From Gammaproteobacteria bacterium 50_400_T64 (lineage in GTDB: Bacteria > Pseudomonadota > Gammaproteobacteria > Pseudomonadales > Porticoccaceae), in the NCBI GenBank assembly GCA_002162755.1, contig MAAS01000011.1:23648-87647 (forward strand): DNA of 64,000 bases, in the 5' to 3' direction. How positions within the stretch are numbered: position 1 is the stretch's first letter; each line of letters starts with the position of its first letter. The notes under the pieces are model-generated. The model saw only the letters and a program-made list of their open reading frames with translations, was not told the origin of the DNA and ran no database searches. This document shows, in pieces, positions 16,125 to 25,297 of this stretch. Both the position numbers and the translations under genes were made by a program.

Positions 16125-17474
16125 ATGCTAAAACGCATCGCCAAAACATTAGGCTTCAAAAAAAAACGTAAGACCTCTGGGCCACACATCGTGCCGCCGG
16201 GCTCTCACCCCATCGAACCCAGGGATATTAGTCGTGCGGCCTCTGAAGTTGTCAGCGGTTTAGAAGAAGCAGGCTACAAAGCTTATGTAGTCGGCGGCTG
16301 TGTGCGAGATCTAATGCTCGGCCTCAAACCCAAAGACTTTGACGTCGCCACCAATGCGACCCCGGAAGAAGCCAAAGTTGTTTTCAGGCGCGCACAAATC
16401 ATTGGCCGACGCTTTCGTATCGTCCATGTGCGCTTTGGCCGCGAAGTGATTGAAGTCACCACCTTCCGCGCCCACCACACCAGCAACCCAGGTAAAGACA
16501 AAAACCTCTCCCGCCAGTCTAAAGAAGGCATGTTGCTGCGTGACAATGTCTTTGGCTCGATTGACGAAGATGCCAGTCGGCGCGACTTCAGCATCAACGC
16601 CATGTACTACCATCCCACTGATAACACCATTTATGACTATGCCGATGGGCTGCAGGATCTCGAGCAAAAAACCTTACGCATTATTGGTGATGCCGCCACC
16701 CGCTACCGCGAAGACCCGGTACGCATGCTCCGCGCTGCGCGCTTTGCCGCCAAACTGGACTTTAAGCTAGACGATAAAACCTTCGCCCCCATCGCCGAGT
16801 GCGCACCCTTACTCGGCGACATATCATCAGCTCGCTTATTCGATGAAAGTTTAAAGCTATTTATGAGCGGTGCAGCCTTCGCCACCTACGAGCAGCTCTG
16901 CCAACTTGAACTCTTTACTCAGCTGTACCCTCAAACGGCCCGCCTGCTCGACGATGACTTTAATCAAAACCTCATCAGCCAGGCCATGCGCAATACCGAC
17001 GCCCGAATTAACAACCGCCAGCGCGTAACACCAGCCTTTATTTATGCCGCATTGCTGTGGCCGCCTCTTGTCGAGCTGCGCAAACAGTACACCGATAAAG
17101 GAGACTCACCTCTCTACGCCCTACAGCAGGCCGGCAGTGACGTTATTCAGCAGCAGATAAAACGCACCGCCATTCCCCGACGCTTCACCACAATGATGAA
17201 GGAAATCTGGGAGTTGCAGGCTCGCCTCAACAGACGCAATGGTCAAAATGCCGCACGTGTATTTAGCCACCCCCGCTTTCGCGCCGCCTATGATTTTCTC
17301 TTGCTGCGCGAACAGGCCGGCGAGCAAACCCAGGGTCTGGGTGAGTGGTGGACTCTCTATCAGGAAGTCGACGAAGATGAGCGTGAGGCCATGGTCGCCG
17401 CCCTGCCGAAACCTAAATCGGGTAATAAACGCCGACGATCCCGCCGCAAACCCAAAGCGGATCATGCCAGCTAA
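16125..17474 (+). CDS. pcnB: Poly(A) polymerase I
   Basis: Adds 3' poly(A) tails that mark RNAs for degradation. 449 residues. Class II nucleotidyltransferase head: AYVVGGCVRDLMLGLKPKD near 50-68, with the metal-binding acidic pair in KDFDVATNA. It is followed by EVTTFRA and the RRDFSINAMYY segment, then helical neck and body domains. The C-terminal tail is strongly basic (KPKSGNKRRRSRRKPK), the RNA-binding tail seen in PcnB rather than in CCA-adding enzymes. I start at ATG 16125 (MLKRIAKTLG); an in-frame ATG at 16071 would add 18 residues that do not look conserved. folK overlaps its end by 11 bases. Confidence 0.94.
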   Translation: MLKRIAKTLGFKKKRKTSGPHIVPPGSHPIEPRDISRAASEVVSGLEEAGYKAYVVGGCVRDLMLGLKPKDFDVATNATPEEAKVVFRRAQIIGRRFRIVHVRFGREVIEVTTFRAHHTSNPGKDKNLSRQSKEGMLLRDNVFGSIDEDASRRDFSINAMYYHPTDNTIYDYADGLQDLEQKTLRIIGDAATRYREDPVRMLRAARFAAKLDFKLDDKTFAPIAECAPLLGDISSARLFDESLKLFMSGAAFATYEQLCQLELFTQLYPQTARLLDDDFNQNLISQAMRNTDARINNRQRVTPAFIYAALLWPPLVELRKQYTDKGDSPLYALQQAGSDVIQQQIKRTAIPRRFTTMMKEIWELQARLNRRNGQNAARVFSHPRFRAAYDFLLLREQAGEQTQGLGEWWTLYQEVDEDEREAMVAALPKPKSGNKRRRSRRKPKADHAS

Positions 17475-17973
17475 GGTCTATCTCGGCCTGGGCAGTAATC
17501 TCAACTCGCCACCCCGGCAAATCAAAGCGGCCCTCAAAGCCATCGCCAAACTACCGGGGACACAGCTAGTACGCTGTGCGCCCTGGTACCAAAGCATCGC
17601 CATTGGCCCCGGTAATCAGGGGCGTTATATCAATACAGTCGCAGAGATAAACAGCGTGCTCAAACCCCGCGCCCTGCTCCAGTCTTTACAGCAGATTGAA
17701 AAACAACAGGGTAGAAAGCGTATTGTCCGCTGGGGGCCACGCACACTGGACATTGATATTCTGCTCTACGCTCATCAAACCCTTAACACCCGGCAACTCC
17801 AAATCCCCCACCCCCGCCTTTGCGAGCGCAATTTTGTCCTGCAGCCACTGGCCGATATCGCCCCCGCATTAACGCTGCCCAACGGCACAGCGCTGGCAAA
17901 ACTATTGGCAAACTGTTCGCCAGAAGGTATTGTCCGCCTCAGCGCTGGAGGAAGTGGTGGACGTACTGGCTAA
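17464..17973 (+). CDS. folK: 2-amino-4-hydroxy-6-hydroxymethyldihydropteridine pyrophosphokinase
   Basis: 169 residues. Transfers pyrophosphate from ATP to hydroxymethyl-dihydropterin in folate synthesis. Family signatures: VYLGLGSNLNSP near 4-15, RCAPWYQS with the pterin-stacking aromatic, NTVAEINSVLKPRALLQSLQ, and the catalytic loop GRKRIVRWGPRTLDIDILLY near 82-101, with the metal-binding DxD. The ATG lies inside the end of pcnB and the gene also overlaps the next gene by over 40 bases, so the block is tightly coupled in translation. Confidence 0.95.
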   Translation: MPAKVYLGLGSNLNSPPRQIKAALKAIAKLPGTQLVRCAPWYQSIAIGPGNQGRYINTVAEINSVLKPRALLQSLQQIEKQQGRKRIVRWGPRTLDIDILLYAHQTLNTRQLQIPHPRLCERNFVLQPLADIAPALTLPNGTALAKLLANCSPEGIVRLSAGGSGGRTG

Positions 17974-18640
17974 GACTATTAATCTCGACCTCGATATCTG
18001 TACACCGCCCCGCTTTATTGCGGTGGAAGGGCCAGTGGGTGTCGGCAAGACATCCCTCGCCAAACGCCTGGCCGAAACCTTCAATTACGATACCTTGCTG
18101 GAAAAAACCGCCGACAACCCCTTTCTGACCCGTTTTTATCAGGACAGGCAGGCCGCCGCACTACCGACCCAGCTACACTTTTTATTACAAAGAGCCGAGC
18201 AAATTGAAGAGCTGCGCCAGGGCGATATGTTCCAGCCACTGCGCATTGCCGACTTTCTGATGGACAAAGACCCCCTCTTCGCCCAGGTCACCCTCGACGC
18301 TGACGAGTTAAAGATTTATCAGGCGGTGTATAAACAGCTAACCCTGAACAAACCTCTACCCGACCTGGTGATTTATCTGCAGGCGCCTGCTGACGTGCTC
18401 ATAGAGCGCATCAACGCCCGTGGCGTTGCCAGTGAGCGCAATATCGATTTAGCCTATTTAACCCAGCTCAATGAAGCCTATATGGAATTCTTCCATTACT
18501 ATGAGGCTGCACCGCTGCTCATCATTAACGCTGCGGATATTGACCCGATTAACAATGAAGACGACTACCGCAATCTGGTGGACTACCTGCTTAGCATTAA
18601 AAGCGGGCGGCACTACTACAATCCCCAGCCTCACTTGTAA
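17930..18640 (+). CDS. Deoxynucleoside kinase (dCK/dGK family)
   Basis: About 236 residues. Phosphorylates deoxynucleosides for salvage. P-loop EGPVGVGKTSLA near 33-44, the family Asp-Arg-type motif region GDMFQPLRIADFLMDKD, and the lid arginines in IERINARGVASERNID. The substrate (deoxyadenosine or deoxyguanosine) cannot be fixed from sequence. The start is uncertain: TTG at 17930 gives the full reading, while GTG at 17954 or 17957 also follows a GGAGG-like stretch. It overlaps folK and is followed by panB after 45 bp. A kinase at this position, between folK and panB, occurs in several marine gammaproteobacteria as far as I recall. Confidence 0.85.
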   Translation: MSASALEEVVDVLAKTINLDLDICTPPRFIAVEGPVGVGKTSLAKRLAETFNYDTLLEKTADNPFLTRFYQDRQAAALPTQLHFLLQRAEQIEELRQGDMFQPLRIADFLMDKDPLFAQVTLDADELKIYQAVYKQLTLNKPLPDLVIYLQAPADVLIERINARGVASERNIDLAYLTQLNEAYMEFFHYYEAAPLLIINAADIDPINNEDDYRNLVDYLLSIKSGRHYYNPQPHL

Positions 18641-18685
18641 GACATTAAAGCAGTCACGTATTAGGCATTAACCAGAGACCAGCCG

Positions 18686-19477
18686 ATGAAATCTGTCACT
18701 ATCAATACCCTTAACAATCACAAAGCTGCCGGTGAAAAATTCCCCGTTATCACCGCCTACGACAGTGCCTTTGCGCGGCAGATTGAACTCGCCGGTATCG
18801 AGGTGATTCTGGTGGGCGACTCCCTGGGCAATGTCATTCTCGGCTACACCAGCACCGTGCCCGTGACCATGGACGACATGCTTCACCACACCGGCGCAGT
18901 GAGTCGCGGTAACAGCAAGTCACTAATTATTGCCGACATGCCCTATATGTCCTACGCCACCGAAGAAGCGACCCTCACCAACGCCGCGCTGCTAATGCAA
19001 GCCGGTGCGCAAATGGTGAAAGTCGAAGGCGGCGCCTGGCTGGAAGAATCTGTCTTTAGCCTCAGCCAGCGCGGGGTGCCCGTCTGCGGCCACCTGGGCC
19101 TGACACCCCAGTCATTTAATAAACTGGGCGGCTATAAAGTACAGGGGCGCGATGACGAAGGTGCTGAGTTAATCTTGCGAGATGCCAAAATTTTGCAGGA
19201 AGCGGGTGCCGATATGCTGGTGCTGGAATGTGTGCCGACGGAACTGGCGACCACGATTACCGAGGCTCTGGATATTCCGGTGGTTGGCATTGGCGCTGGC
19301 CCCAATACCGATGCTCAGGTGCTGGTGCTCTACGACATGCTCGGCTTTTCACCGCGCATCCCCAAATTTACCAAAAACTTTCTCGCCGAGACCAATAGCG
19401 TGCAACTGGCACTACAGGCCTACGCCGATGCCGTGCGCAACGGGGACTTTCCCCAAGCGGAACACGGCTTTAAATAA
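18686..19477 (+). CDS. panB: 3-methyl-2-oxobutanoate hydroxymethyltransferase
   Basis: 263 residues, the standard PanB length. Converts alpha-ketoisovalerate to ketopantoate using methylene-tetrahydrofolate, the first committed step of pantothenate and CoA synthesis. Visible motifs: the N-terminal KFPVITAYDSAFA, the metal-ligand Asp in VGDSLGNVILGY near 44-55, IADMPYMSY near 82-90, the KVEGG substrate loop, and the catalytic Glu in LECVP near 180. The C-terminal QVLVLYDMLG matches the family. panC, usually next in Pseudomonas and E. coli, is not here; the panB stop is only 3 bp from the stop of a convergent repressor gene. Confidence 0.96.
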   Translation: MKSVTINTLNNHKAAGEKFPVITAYDSAFARQIELAGIEVILVGDSLGNVILGYTSTVPVTMDDMLHHTGAVSRGNSKSLIIADMPYMSYATEEATLTNAALLMQAGAQMVKVEGGAWLEESVFSLSQRGVPVCGHLGLTPQSFNKLGGYKVQGRDDEGAELILRDAKILQEAGADMLVLECVPTELATTITEALDIPVVGIGAGPNTDAQVLVLYDMLGFSPRIPKFTKNFLAETNSVQLALQAYADAVRNGDFPQAEHGFK

Positions 19478-19480
19478 ACG

Positions 19481-19801
19481 TTAAGCCGGTTGCGGTACCC
19501 CGCAAAACATGCCGTGTAGTGCTTCAATAATCACACTCACCTTGGGGTCGTCGAGACGATAATAAATCGTCTGCGATTCCCGCCGCGTCGCCACCATGCC
19601 ACCGCGACGCAAGGTCGCCAGATGCTGTGACAGTGCCGACTGACTCAAAGGTACGCGCTCATTCAACTCAGTAACAGACAGCTCGCCTTCACTCAGCGAG
19701 CAGAGAATCATCAAACGATTACTGTTTGACAGTCCCTTAAGCAAACTCTCCGCTTCATCGGCATGAGCTGCCAAATTTGCTAGTTCTACACCAGTCACCA
19801 T
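19481..19801 (-). CDS. bigR: ArsR-family repressor of the BigR/SqrR/YgaV persulfide-sensing type
   Basis: 106 residues. Winged-helix ArsR fold: recognition helix region PLSQSALSQHLATLR at about 51-65 and wing VATRRESQTIYYRL. Two cysteines, C34 in MILCSLSEGE and C100 in MFCGVP, sit at the positions that form the di- or polysulfide switch of BigR and SqrR. These proteins release DNA when sulfide-derived persulfides crosslink the two cysteines. No metal-site cysteine motif (ELCVCD) of arsenic sensors is present. It is divergent from the MMPL exporter gene, and the sulfur genes at 24.8-28 kb complete the expected regulon. Start at ATG 19801 after GGGAGGTG. Confidence 0.88.
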   Translation of the reverse strand: MVTGVELANLAAHADEAESLLKGLSNSNRLMILCSLSEGELSVTELNERVPLSQSALSQHLATLRRGGMVATRRESQTIYYRLDDPKVSVIIEALHGMFCGVPQPA

Positions 19802-19879
19802 TGCCGAACACCTCCCAACAGGCTTTCCAGCCCAGGCCTTAAATTGTATGCGCCAAAATTAAACGCCCTTACATTATGA

Positions 19880-19926
19880 ATTGCTAAAGTATATTATGCT
19901 AATACAATATCGCTATATGTATATTG
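19880..19926 (+). promoter_or_regulatory. Promoter and likely BigR operator for the exporter/rhodanese genes
   Basis: TTGCTA, a 16-base spacer, then TACAAT (19881-19908) within the block ATTGCTAA-N11-CTAATACAAT. The identical block lies upstream of the persulfide dioxygenase gene. Overlapping its right end is the dyad CAATAT-N10-ATATTG (19905-19926), a plausible AT-rich ArsR-type operator that would block the promoter. Confidence 0.6.
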
Positions 19927-20028
19927 GACTATGATTTGATACTAAATGGAGCGAAGGCGCTGTAGCCAAAACCAAACGCAGCTAAAAAGAGATCATCGCT
20001 TTATAAATCAATAAAAAAGGACGAACCC

Positions 20029-22620
20029 GTGATCAAACAGCACCTGGTTAACTTCGCCTTCCAGCAGCCCAAACGGGTATTCCTACTAATGCTCGTCGCT
20101 GTCATTGTTTTCGCCGCAATGATGCCGAAAATCATTATCGATACCGACCCCGAGAACATGCTGCCCTCGGATCAGGAAGACCGGGTATTTCACGAGGCGG
20201 TAAAGCACAAGTTTGGCATTAACGATCTCATCGTCGTCGGCATGATTAATGAGGGGCCGCAGGGCATTTACAACACCCGTTCGCTAGGTGTATTACACCA
20301 GCTCTCCCAGCAAATTTTGAATATCGAGGGCATCGTCCCACAGGATGTACTCTCCCTCGCCACCGTCGACAATATTTCCCAGGACGGCCCCGGCACCATT
20401 CGTTTCCAGTGGATGATGAATCAGCCCCCGACTAGTGATGCCGCCGCAGGCGAGATCCGTAATGCGGTAGAAAATCTGCCCTTCCTCAACAACACCATCG
20501 TTTCACCCGACGGCATTGCCACTGCTATTTACATCCCCATTCTGCACAAAGATCAGTCCTACCGTATCGTCGCCGAAGTTGAAGGCATTATCGACAGCCT
20601 CGATAGTGATGACAGTTTTTATATCACCGGCCTGCCCGTCGCCGAGGATACTTTTGGCGTAGAAATGTTTTTGCAAATGGCTACCTCAGCACCGGTCGCC
20701 GGACTGCTAGTCTTTCTGTTGATGTGGTATTTCTTCCGCAGTCTGTCGCTGATTGCCTCACCAATGATTCTCGCCATGGTGACGATTATCTGCACCATGG
20801 GGCTGCTAATCGGCATGGGCTACACCGTGCATATCATGAGTTCGATGATCATGATTTTTCTGATGCCCATCGCCGTGGTGGACTCGGTGCATCTACTCTC
20901 AGAATTTTCTGACCGCTACCACAAAGACACCACGCCCGAAGCGGCCATGCGCGAGGTGATCGATCACCTCTACAAACCCATGCTCTACACCTCGCTGACC
21001 TCGGCAATCGGTTTTGCGGCGCTGGCGCTGACCCCCATCCCCCCGGTGCAGGTTTTCGGCCTGTTTATCGCCTTTGGCGTGATGCTGGCATTTTTCCTGA
21101 CCATTACTTTTATTCCCGCCTATGTTATCTCCCTGTCACCGGAGCGCCTGCAAAAGCTGGCTGAAACCACGCCTCAAGATGACAACAACGGCCCTCTCGC
21201 GAATAGCTTAAAGGCTCTGGGCAAGGGCAGTCTGGCGCGACCAAAAATTCTTCTCAGCGCCTTTCTGCTGATTACCGCCGTCAGTGTTATCGGGGTTAAT
21301 AAAATCATTATCAACGACAACCCCTTCCAGTGGTTTCAGGAATCCCACCGCCTGCGTGTTGCCGATAAAGTCCTCAACGAGCACTTTGCCGGTACCTATA
21401 ACGCCTTTATTGTTCTCGAGCAGCACAACGATGCCGAACTACAAGCCGCGTTTGAAGAAAAAACTACCGCCATTCTTGAGCAGGCCAAATCTCAATCGGT
21501 TGATCTAACACCCCTCTGGCAGCAACTCCTGCAAAGTGCCGACGAGATCGTGTTGAGTGAAGACAACGCCAGTATCTACCCCCAATTCCTGCAGAATTTA
21601 GTCCTCAAAATCGATGACCAGCTCTTCGCTGCTGACGCCGAGCACATCGAATATCTCGAGGCCTTACTCGAGAGCACTGAAGACGTGCTGAACACCAGTA
21701 AGTATTTCCAGCAGCCGGAAGCTCTGGCCTATATCGAAGCGCTGCAAGAATCGCTGCTAACCACGGGCATTGTCGGCAAAAGTAACGCCGTTACCGATGT
21801 CGTGAAGACTGTGTACCGAGAGCTCAACGAGGGTACATCCGACTACTACCGTATACCCGACTCGTCCGCCGCAGTGGCACAAACCCTGCTCAGCTATCAG
21901 TCCTCCCACCGCCCTCAGGATTTGTGGCGTCTGGTAACACCGAATCAGCGCTCCGCCTCAATCTGGCTGCAACTGAAAAGTGGCGACAACGTCGATATGA
22001 GCCAGGTCATCGCCCACGTCGACGACTACATCACCAGCCACCCCCTGCCTGCCGGTGTCGAAATGCGCTGGGCCGGGCTGACCTACATTAACGTGGTCTG
22101 GCAGGAAGCCATGGTCAAGGGCATGGTCACCAGCTTGATGGGCGCCTTTTTTGTGGTCTCCCTGATGATGATCTTCCTCTTCCGCTCCATCCTCTTTGGC
22201 CTGTTGGCGATGATCCCTCTCTCGGCCACTATCCTCTTTATCTACGGCATCGTTGGCTGGGTGGGCAAGGATTACGATATGCCCGTGGCCATACTATCGG
22301 CCCTGTCGCTGGGCTTATCCGTCGACTTTGCCATCCACTTTGTGCAACGCCTGCGGGAAATGGTCGACAAAGAGGGCAGCTTTGAAAAGGCTATCCCGCT
22401 AATGTTTGAGCAACCAGCACGAGCCATTACGAGAAACGCCATTGTCATCGCCATCGGCTTCCTGCCCCTGCTGCTATCACCACTGGTGCCCTACAACACC
22501 GTGGGCATGTTCCTCGCGGCCATTATGATTATTTCCTGCCTGACAACCCTGGTCATATTGCCCATCCTGATGACCTATCTTAAAGGCTTCCTATTTAAAA
22601 AAGCTCAGGAGAACCCCTGA
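20029..22620 (+). CDS. MMPL/RND superfamily transporter
   Basis: 863 residues from a GTG after AAGGA. RND superfamily fold with duplicated halves: TM1 near 15-33, a periplasmic loop, TM2-TM6 near 220-370, a second loop of about 300 residues (430-690), then TM8-TM12 near 690-855. It belongs to the MMPL-like group that exports lipids or other hydrophobic molecules rather than to AcrB-like multidrug pumps: no partner MFP is present and the length is shorter. LNEHFAGTYNAFIVLEQHN opens the second loop. The following LolA-like periplasmic protein (overlapping stop/start) and outer-membrane barrel suggest a three-part envelope path. The position behind a sulfide-responsive promoter is unusual; the cargo is unknown. 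Confidence 0.87.
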   Translation: MIKQHLVNFAFQQPKRVFLLMLVAVIVFAAMMPKIIIDTDPENMLPSDQEDRVFHEAVKHKFGINDLIVVGMINEGPQGIYNTRSLGVLHQLSQQILNIEGIVPQDVLSLATVDNISQDGPGTIRFQWMMNQPPTSDAAAGEIRNAVENLPFLNNTIVSPDGIATAIYIPILHKDQSYRIVAEVEGIIDSLDSDDSFYITGLPVAEDTFGVEMFLQMATSAPVAGLLVFLLMWYFFRSLSLIASPMILAMVTIICTMGLLIGMGYTVHIMSSMIMIFLMPIAVVDSVHLLSEFSDRYHKDTTPEAAMREVIDHLYKPMLYTSLTSAIGFAALALTPIPPVQVFGLFIAFGVMLAFFLTITFIPAYVISLSPERLQKLAETTPQDDNNGPLANSLKALGKGSLARPKILLSAFLLITAVSVIGVNKIIINDNPFQWFQESHRLRVADKVLNEHFAGTYNAFIVLEQHNDAELQAAFEEKTTAILEQAKSQSVDLTPLWQQLLQSADEIVLSEDNASIYPQFLQNLVLKIDDQLFAADAEHIEYLEALLESTEDVLNTSKYFQQPEALAYIEALQESLLTTGIVGKSNAVTDVVKTVYRELNEGTSDYYRIPDSSAAVAQTLLSYQSSHRPQDLWRLVTPNQRSASIWLQLKSGDNVDMSQVIAHVDDYITSHPLPAGVEMRWAGLTYINVVWQEAMVKGMVTSLMGAFFVVSLMMIFLFRSILFGLLAMIPLSATILFIYGIVGWVGKDYDMPVAILSALSLGLSVDFAIHFVQRLREMVDKEGSFEKAIPLMFEQPARAITRNAIVIAIGFLPLLLSPLVPYNTVGMFLAAIMIISCLTTLVILPILMTYLKGFLFKKAQENP

Positions 22621-23423
22621 TGAAAGGCTTTTCAAAACTACTCGCACTGATCGCGCTACTGGGCGCAACGGCCGCCACAAGCGCTGAAGAAAACGATGTG
22701 GAATTAATTGTCAGCAAGGCAAATCATGTTGCCTTTTATCAGGGCAACGATGGGCGCGCAGAATCCCGCATGCTGATTACCGACGGCGGTGGCAATAGAC
22801 AAGTGCGGCAATTTACTATTCTGCGCAAAGATCACAGCGGCCCGGACGATGCCGACCAGGATTTCCTCGTGCGCTTTAGCCGCCCCTCCGATGTGCGCAA
22901 CACGATGTTTCGCGTTATTAAGCACATCGGTAACAGCGATGACCGCTGGCTCTACCTGCCCGGCCTCGATCTGGTTAAACGCATTTCCTCTGGTGATAAA
23001 AGAACCAGCTTTGTTGGCTCCCACTTTTTTTATGAAGATATCTCCGGTCGCAGCCTCGGTGCCGACCAGCACGAACTGTTAGAAAACACTGATCAATACT
23101 ATGTCGTTAAAAATACGCCGCTCGATCCGACCAGCGTTGAATTTGCCTTCTACACCGTGTGGATAGACAAGCAAAACTGGATGCCGACAAAAACAGAGTA
23201 CACCGATAACGCCGGCAAGATTTACCGTCGCATCGAAGCACTGGAAGTCAAAGATATCGACGGCTTCGCCACCGCCACCCGCATGAAAGCGTCAGACCTG
23301 CGCTCCGGGGGTTCAACCCTCACCGAAATGCGCTACATCAGCTACGACATTGGTCTGCCCGACGAGGTATTTTCCGAGCGCTCACTGCGCAACCCGCCGC
23401 AACAGTGGTTTAAAAGGAAGTAG
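22620..23423 (+). CDS. Outer membrane lipoprotein-sorting (LolA-like fold) periplasmic protein
   Basis: 267 residues. Signal peptide MKGFSKLLALIALLGATAATSA followed by a soluble beta-rich domain of the LolA-like type (PF17131-like). It is recognisable by DFLVRFSRPSDVRNTMFRVI, the WLYLPGLDLVKRISSGDK segment and SFVGSHFFYEDI. Proteins of this family commonly accompany MMPL exporters and are thought to carry hydrophobic molecules across the periplasm. The start codon overlaps the stop of the exporter gene by one base, so the two are translationally coupled. It has no lipobox. Confidence 0.85.
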   Translation: MKGFSKLLALIALLGATAATSAEENDVELIVSKANHVAFYQGNDGRAESRMLITDGGGNRQVRQFTILRKDHSGPDDADQDFLVRFSRPSDVRNTMFRVIKHIGNSDDRWLYLPGLDLVKRISSGDKRTSFVGSHFFYEDISGRSLGADQHELLENTDQYYVVKNTPLDPTSVEFAFYTVWIDKQNWMPTKTEYTDNAGKIYRRIEALEVKDIDGFATATRMKASDLRSGGSTLTEMRYISYDIGLPDEVFSERSLRNPPQQWFKRK

Positions 23424-23431
23424 CGCAAACG

Positions 23432-24784
23432 ATGGCCTTGCCACGGCTTATCCCCTTATTCGTAGTCGCCCTGGTTCTAGTCACTTTGGCCCTTGGCCTT
23501 CCGTCCACCTTCGCCGAAAATTTAAAAGCTACAGCAGACACGTCGGCAAACACCGATGAATGGGGGGATGACGACTGGGGTGAAGAGGAAGACAAACAGT
23601 CACCCTTCAGCGGTTTTATCGAAATCGCCTACGGCACCCGCACAAAGAGTAACCCCTGGGTTGACCGCAACGACACCCTCAACGAAGCCCGCCTGCGCCT
23701 CGAATACTCAGATTATTTTGGTCAGCTCTACATCGGCTACAAAGGTGACTTCACCGTTGACGACCTCACCTGGGACGGCCCTTTTATTGACACAAAAACC
23801 CGTGAAGCACTGGTGCGCTTTTCACCCAGTGAAAACAGTGATCTCTACCTCGGTCGTCAGGTACTGACCTGGGGCACCGGCGATCTCCTCTTTCTCAACG
23901 ACCTCTTCCCCAAAGACTGGGTATCCTTTTTCGCGGGACGGGAAATGGAATATCTCAAAGCCCCCTCCGACGCGCTTAAATTCAGTTACTTTAATCAACT
24001 GGCTAATATCGACCTGGTCTGGACACCGAAGTTTGATAGCGACACCTTTATTCGCGGCGAACGCTTCAGCTATTTTTCACCGCTTGCTAACGATACTGTT
24101 GCCGCCCCACCTCGGCTATCGACGGAGGAGCCCGGCAGCAAACTTGATGAAGGCGAGCTGGCTTTACGCGTGTATAAAAACATTAATGGCAACGAGTGGG
24201 CGCTGTATGGCTACCACGGCTATTTCAAAACCCCGGTCGCTTTTAATCCTAAAAACGGTTTGAATTACTTCCCCAAACTCTCCTCCCTTGGTGCCAGTGT
24301 GCGCGGCACAGTGCAGGGTGGTATCGGTAATATGGAAGTGGTCTGGTATCAATCCGAAGATGACAGCGACGGCAGCGACCCTTTTATCCCCAACAGCCAG
24401 CTACGTTTTTTAAGCGGCTTCGAGCGGGAACTGGTTACGCGCCTGACCCTTAGTCTGCAGTACTATGTAGAGTGGACACAGGATTACAGCGCACTGAAAA
24501 AGTATTCGCCACTGCCCGATAAAGAGCCCGAAGAGTATCGCCACTTAATCACCACCCGTCTTAATTACCGTGCCTATCAAGACAAACTGACGCTCTCCCT
24601 GTTTGTTTTTTACTCGCCCACGGACGATGATTATTTCGCCATGCCGAAAGTCACTTATCGCCTCTCTGACACCTGGTCGAGCGAAATCGGCATGCACCTT
24701 TTTGGCGGTAAAGATGACTACACCTTCTTCGGCCAGTTTGAAGAAAACAGCAGCTTTTTTGCCCGGCTGCGCTATAGTTTTTAA
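23432..24784 (+). CDS. Outer-membrane beta-barrel protein, probable partner of the MMPL exporter
   Basis: 450 residues. A signal peptide ends near residue 28 (STFAEN). A short, very acidic linker (DEWGDDDWGEEED) is followed by alternating amphipathic strands throughout, for example LYIGYKGDFTVDD, SDLYLGRQVLTWGTGD and LTLSLQYYVEWTQDY. It ends in ARLRYSF, a terminal Phe as needed by the BAM machinery. GRQVLTWGTGD resembles a motif of DUF1302-type barrels found with MMPL exporters. It starts 8 bp after the LolA-like gene. Together the three genes look like an inner-membrane pump, periplasmic carrier and outer-membrane component. Confidence 0.8.
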   Translation: MALPRLIPLFVVALVLVTLALGLPSTFAENLKATADTSANTDEWGDDDWGEEEDKQSPFSGFIEIAYGTRTKSNPWVDRNDTLNEARLRLEYSDYFGQLYIGYKGDFTVDDLTWDGPFIDTKTREALVRFSPSENSDLYLGRQVLTWGTGDLLFLNDLFPKDWVSFFAGREMEYLKAPSDALKFSYFNQLANIDLVWTPKFDSDTFIRGERFSYFSPLANDTVAAPPRLSTEEPGSKLDEGELALRVYKNINGNEWALYGYHGYFKTPVAFNPKNGLNYFPKLSSLGASVRGTVQGGIGNMEVVWYQSEDDSDGSDPFIPNSQLRFLSGFERELVTRLTLSLQYYVEWTQDYSALKKYSPLPDKEPEEYRHLITTRLNYRAYQDKLTLSLFVFYSPTDDDYFAMPKVTYRLSDTWSSEIGMHLFGGKDDYTFFGQFEENSSFFARLRYSF

Positions 24785-24852
24785 GTATCCATTAATAAAA
24801 AAAACATTTGTTGTACTACCAACCAAACCCAACGTATTAAGAGGAAGTAACG

Positions 24853-25224
24853 ATGACCAGTGCAATGCACCTTATTAAAGAAGCTAAAACTAAAATCCGC
24901 TGTATTGACCTCGCCGAAGCCAAAGCGCTAATCGAGGCTGGCAATATCGCCCTGCTCGACGTCCGCGAAAAAGTTGAGAATGACGCTGGGCATATTGAAG
25001 GCTCAGAACATATTTCACGCGGTGTACTGGAAATGCGCATCGAAAATAACCCCGTCTTTAAAGACAAGGGCGCGGCCATCCTCGTCTACTGTAAATCCGG
25101 TGGCCGCTCGGCTCTGGCAGCAGCAACGCTACAGGATATGGGCTACTCGAATACCTACAGTCTCGAAGGCGGCTTTGATGCCTGGAGTAAAGATCAATAT
25201 ATACCCGAAGGCATTGTCGACTAA
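24853..25224 (+). CDS. Single-domain rhodanese (sulfurtransferase)
   Basis: 123 residues. One rhodanese domain with LLDVREKVENDAGHIEGSEH near 34-53 and the active loop CKSGGRSA, catalytic Cys 80. The six-residue loop fits sulfur substrates (thiosulfate, glutathione persulfide, polysulfide). It has no signal peptide, so it is cytoplasmic. The gene follows the outer-membrane barrel gene by 68 bp with its own GAGGAAG ribosome site. In BigR-type regulons such proteins pass sulfane sulfur between glutathione persulfide and thiosulfate alongside the persulfide dioxygenase encoded downstream. Confidence 0.9.
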   Translation: MTSAMHLIKEAKTKIRCIDLAEAKALIEAGNIALLDVREKVENDAGHIEGSEHISRGVLEMRIENNPVFKDKGAAILVYCKSGGRSALAAATLQDMGYSNTYSLEGGFDAWSKDQYIPEGIVD

Positions 25225-25297
25225 CGTAACTTAAGAATTATTCAGCAAGGATGCGCCAGGCATGCCCCCCTCCTAACATCCATGCGGAGTAATAATA

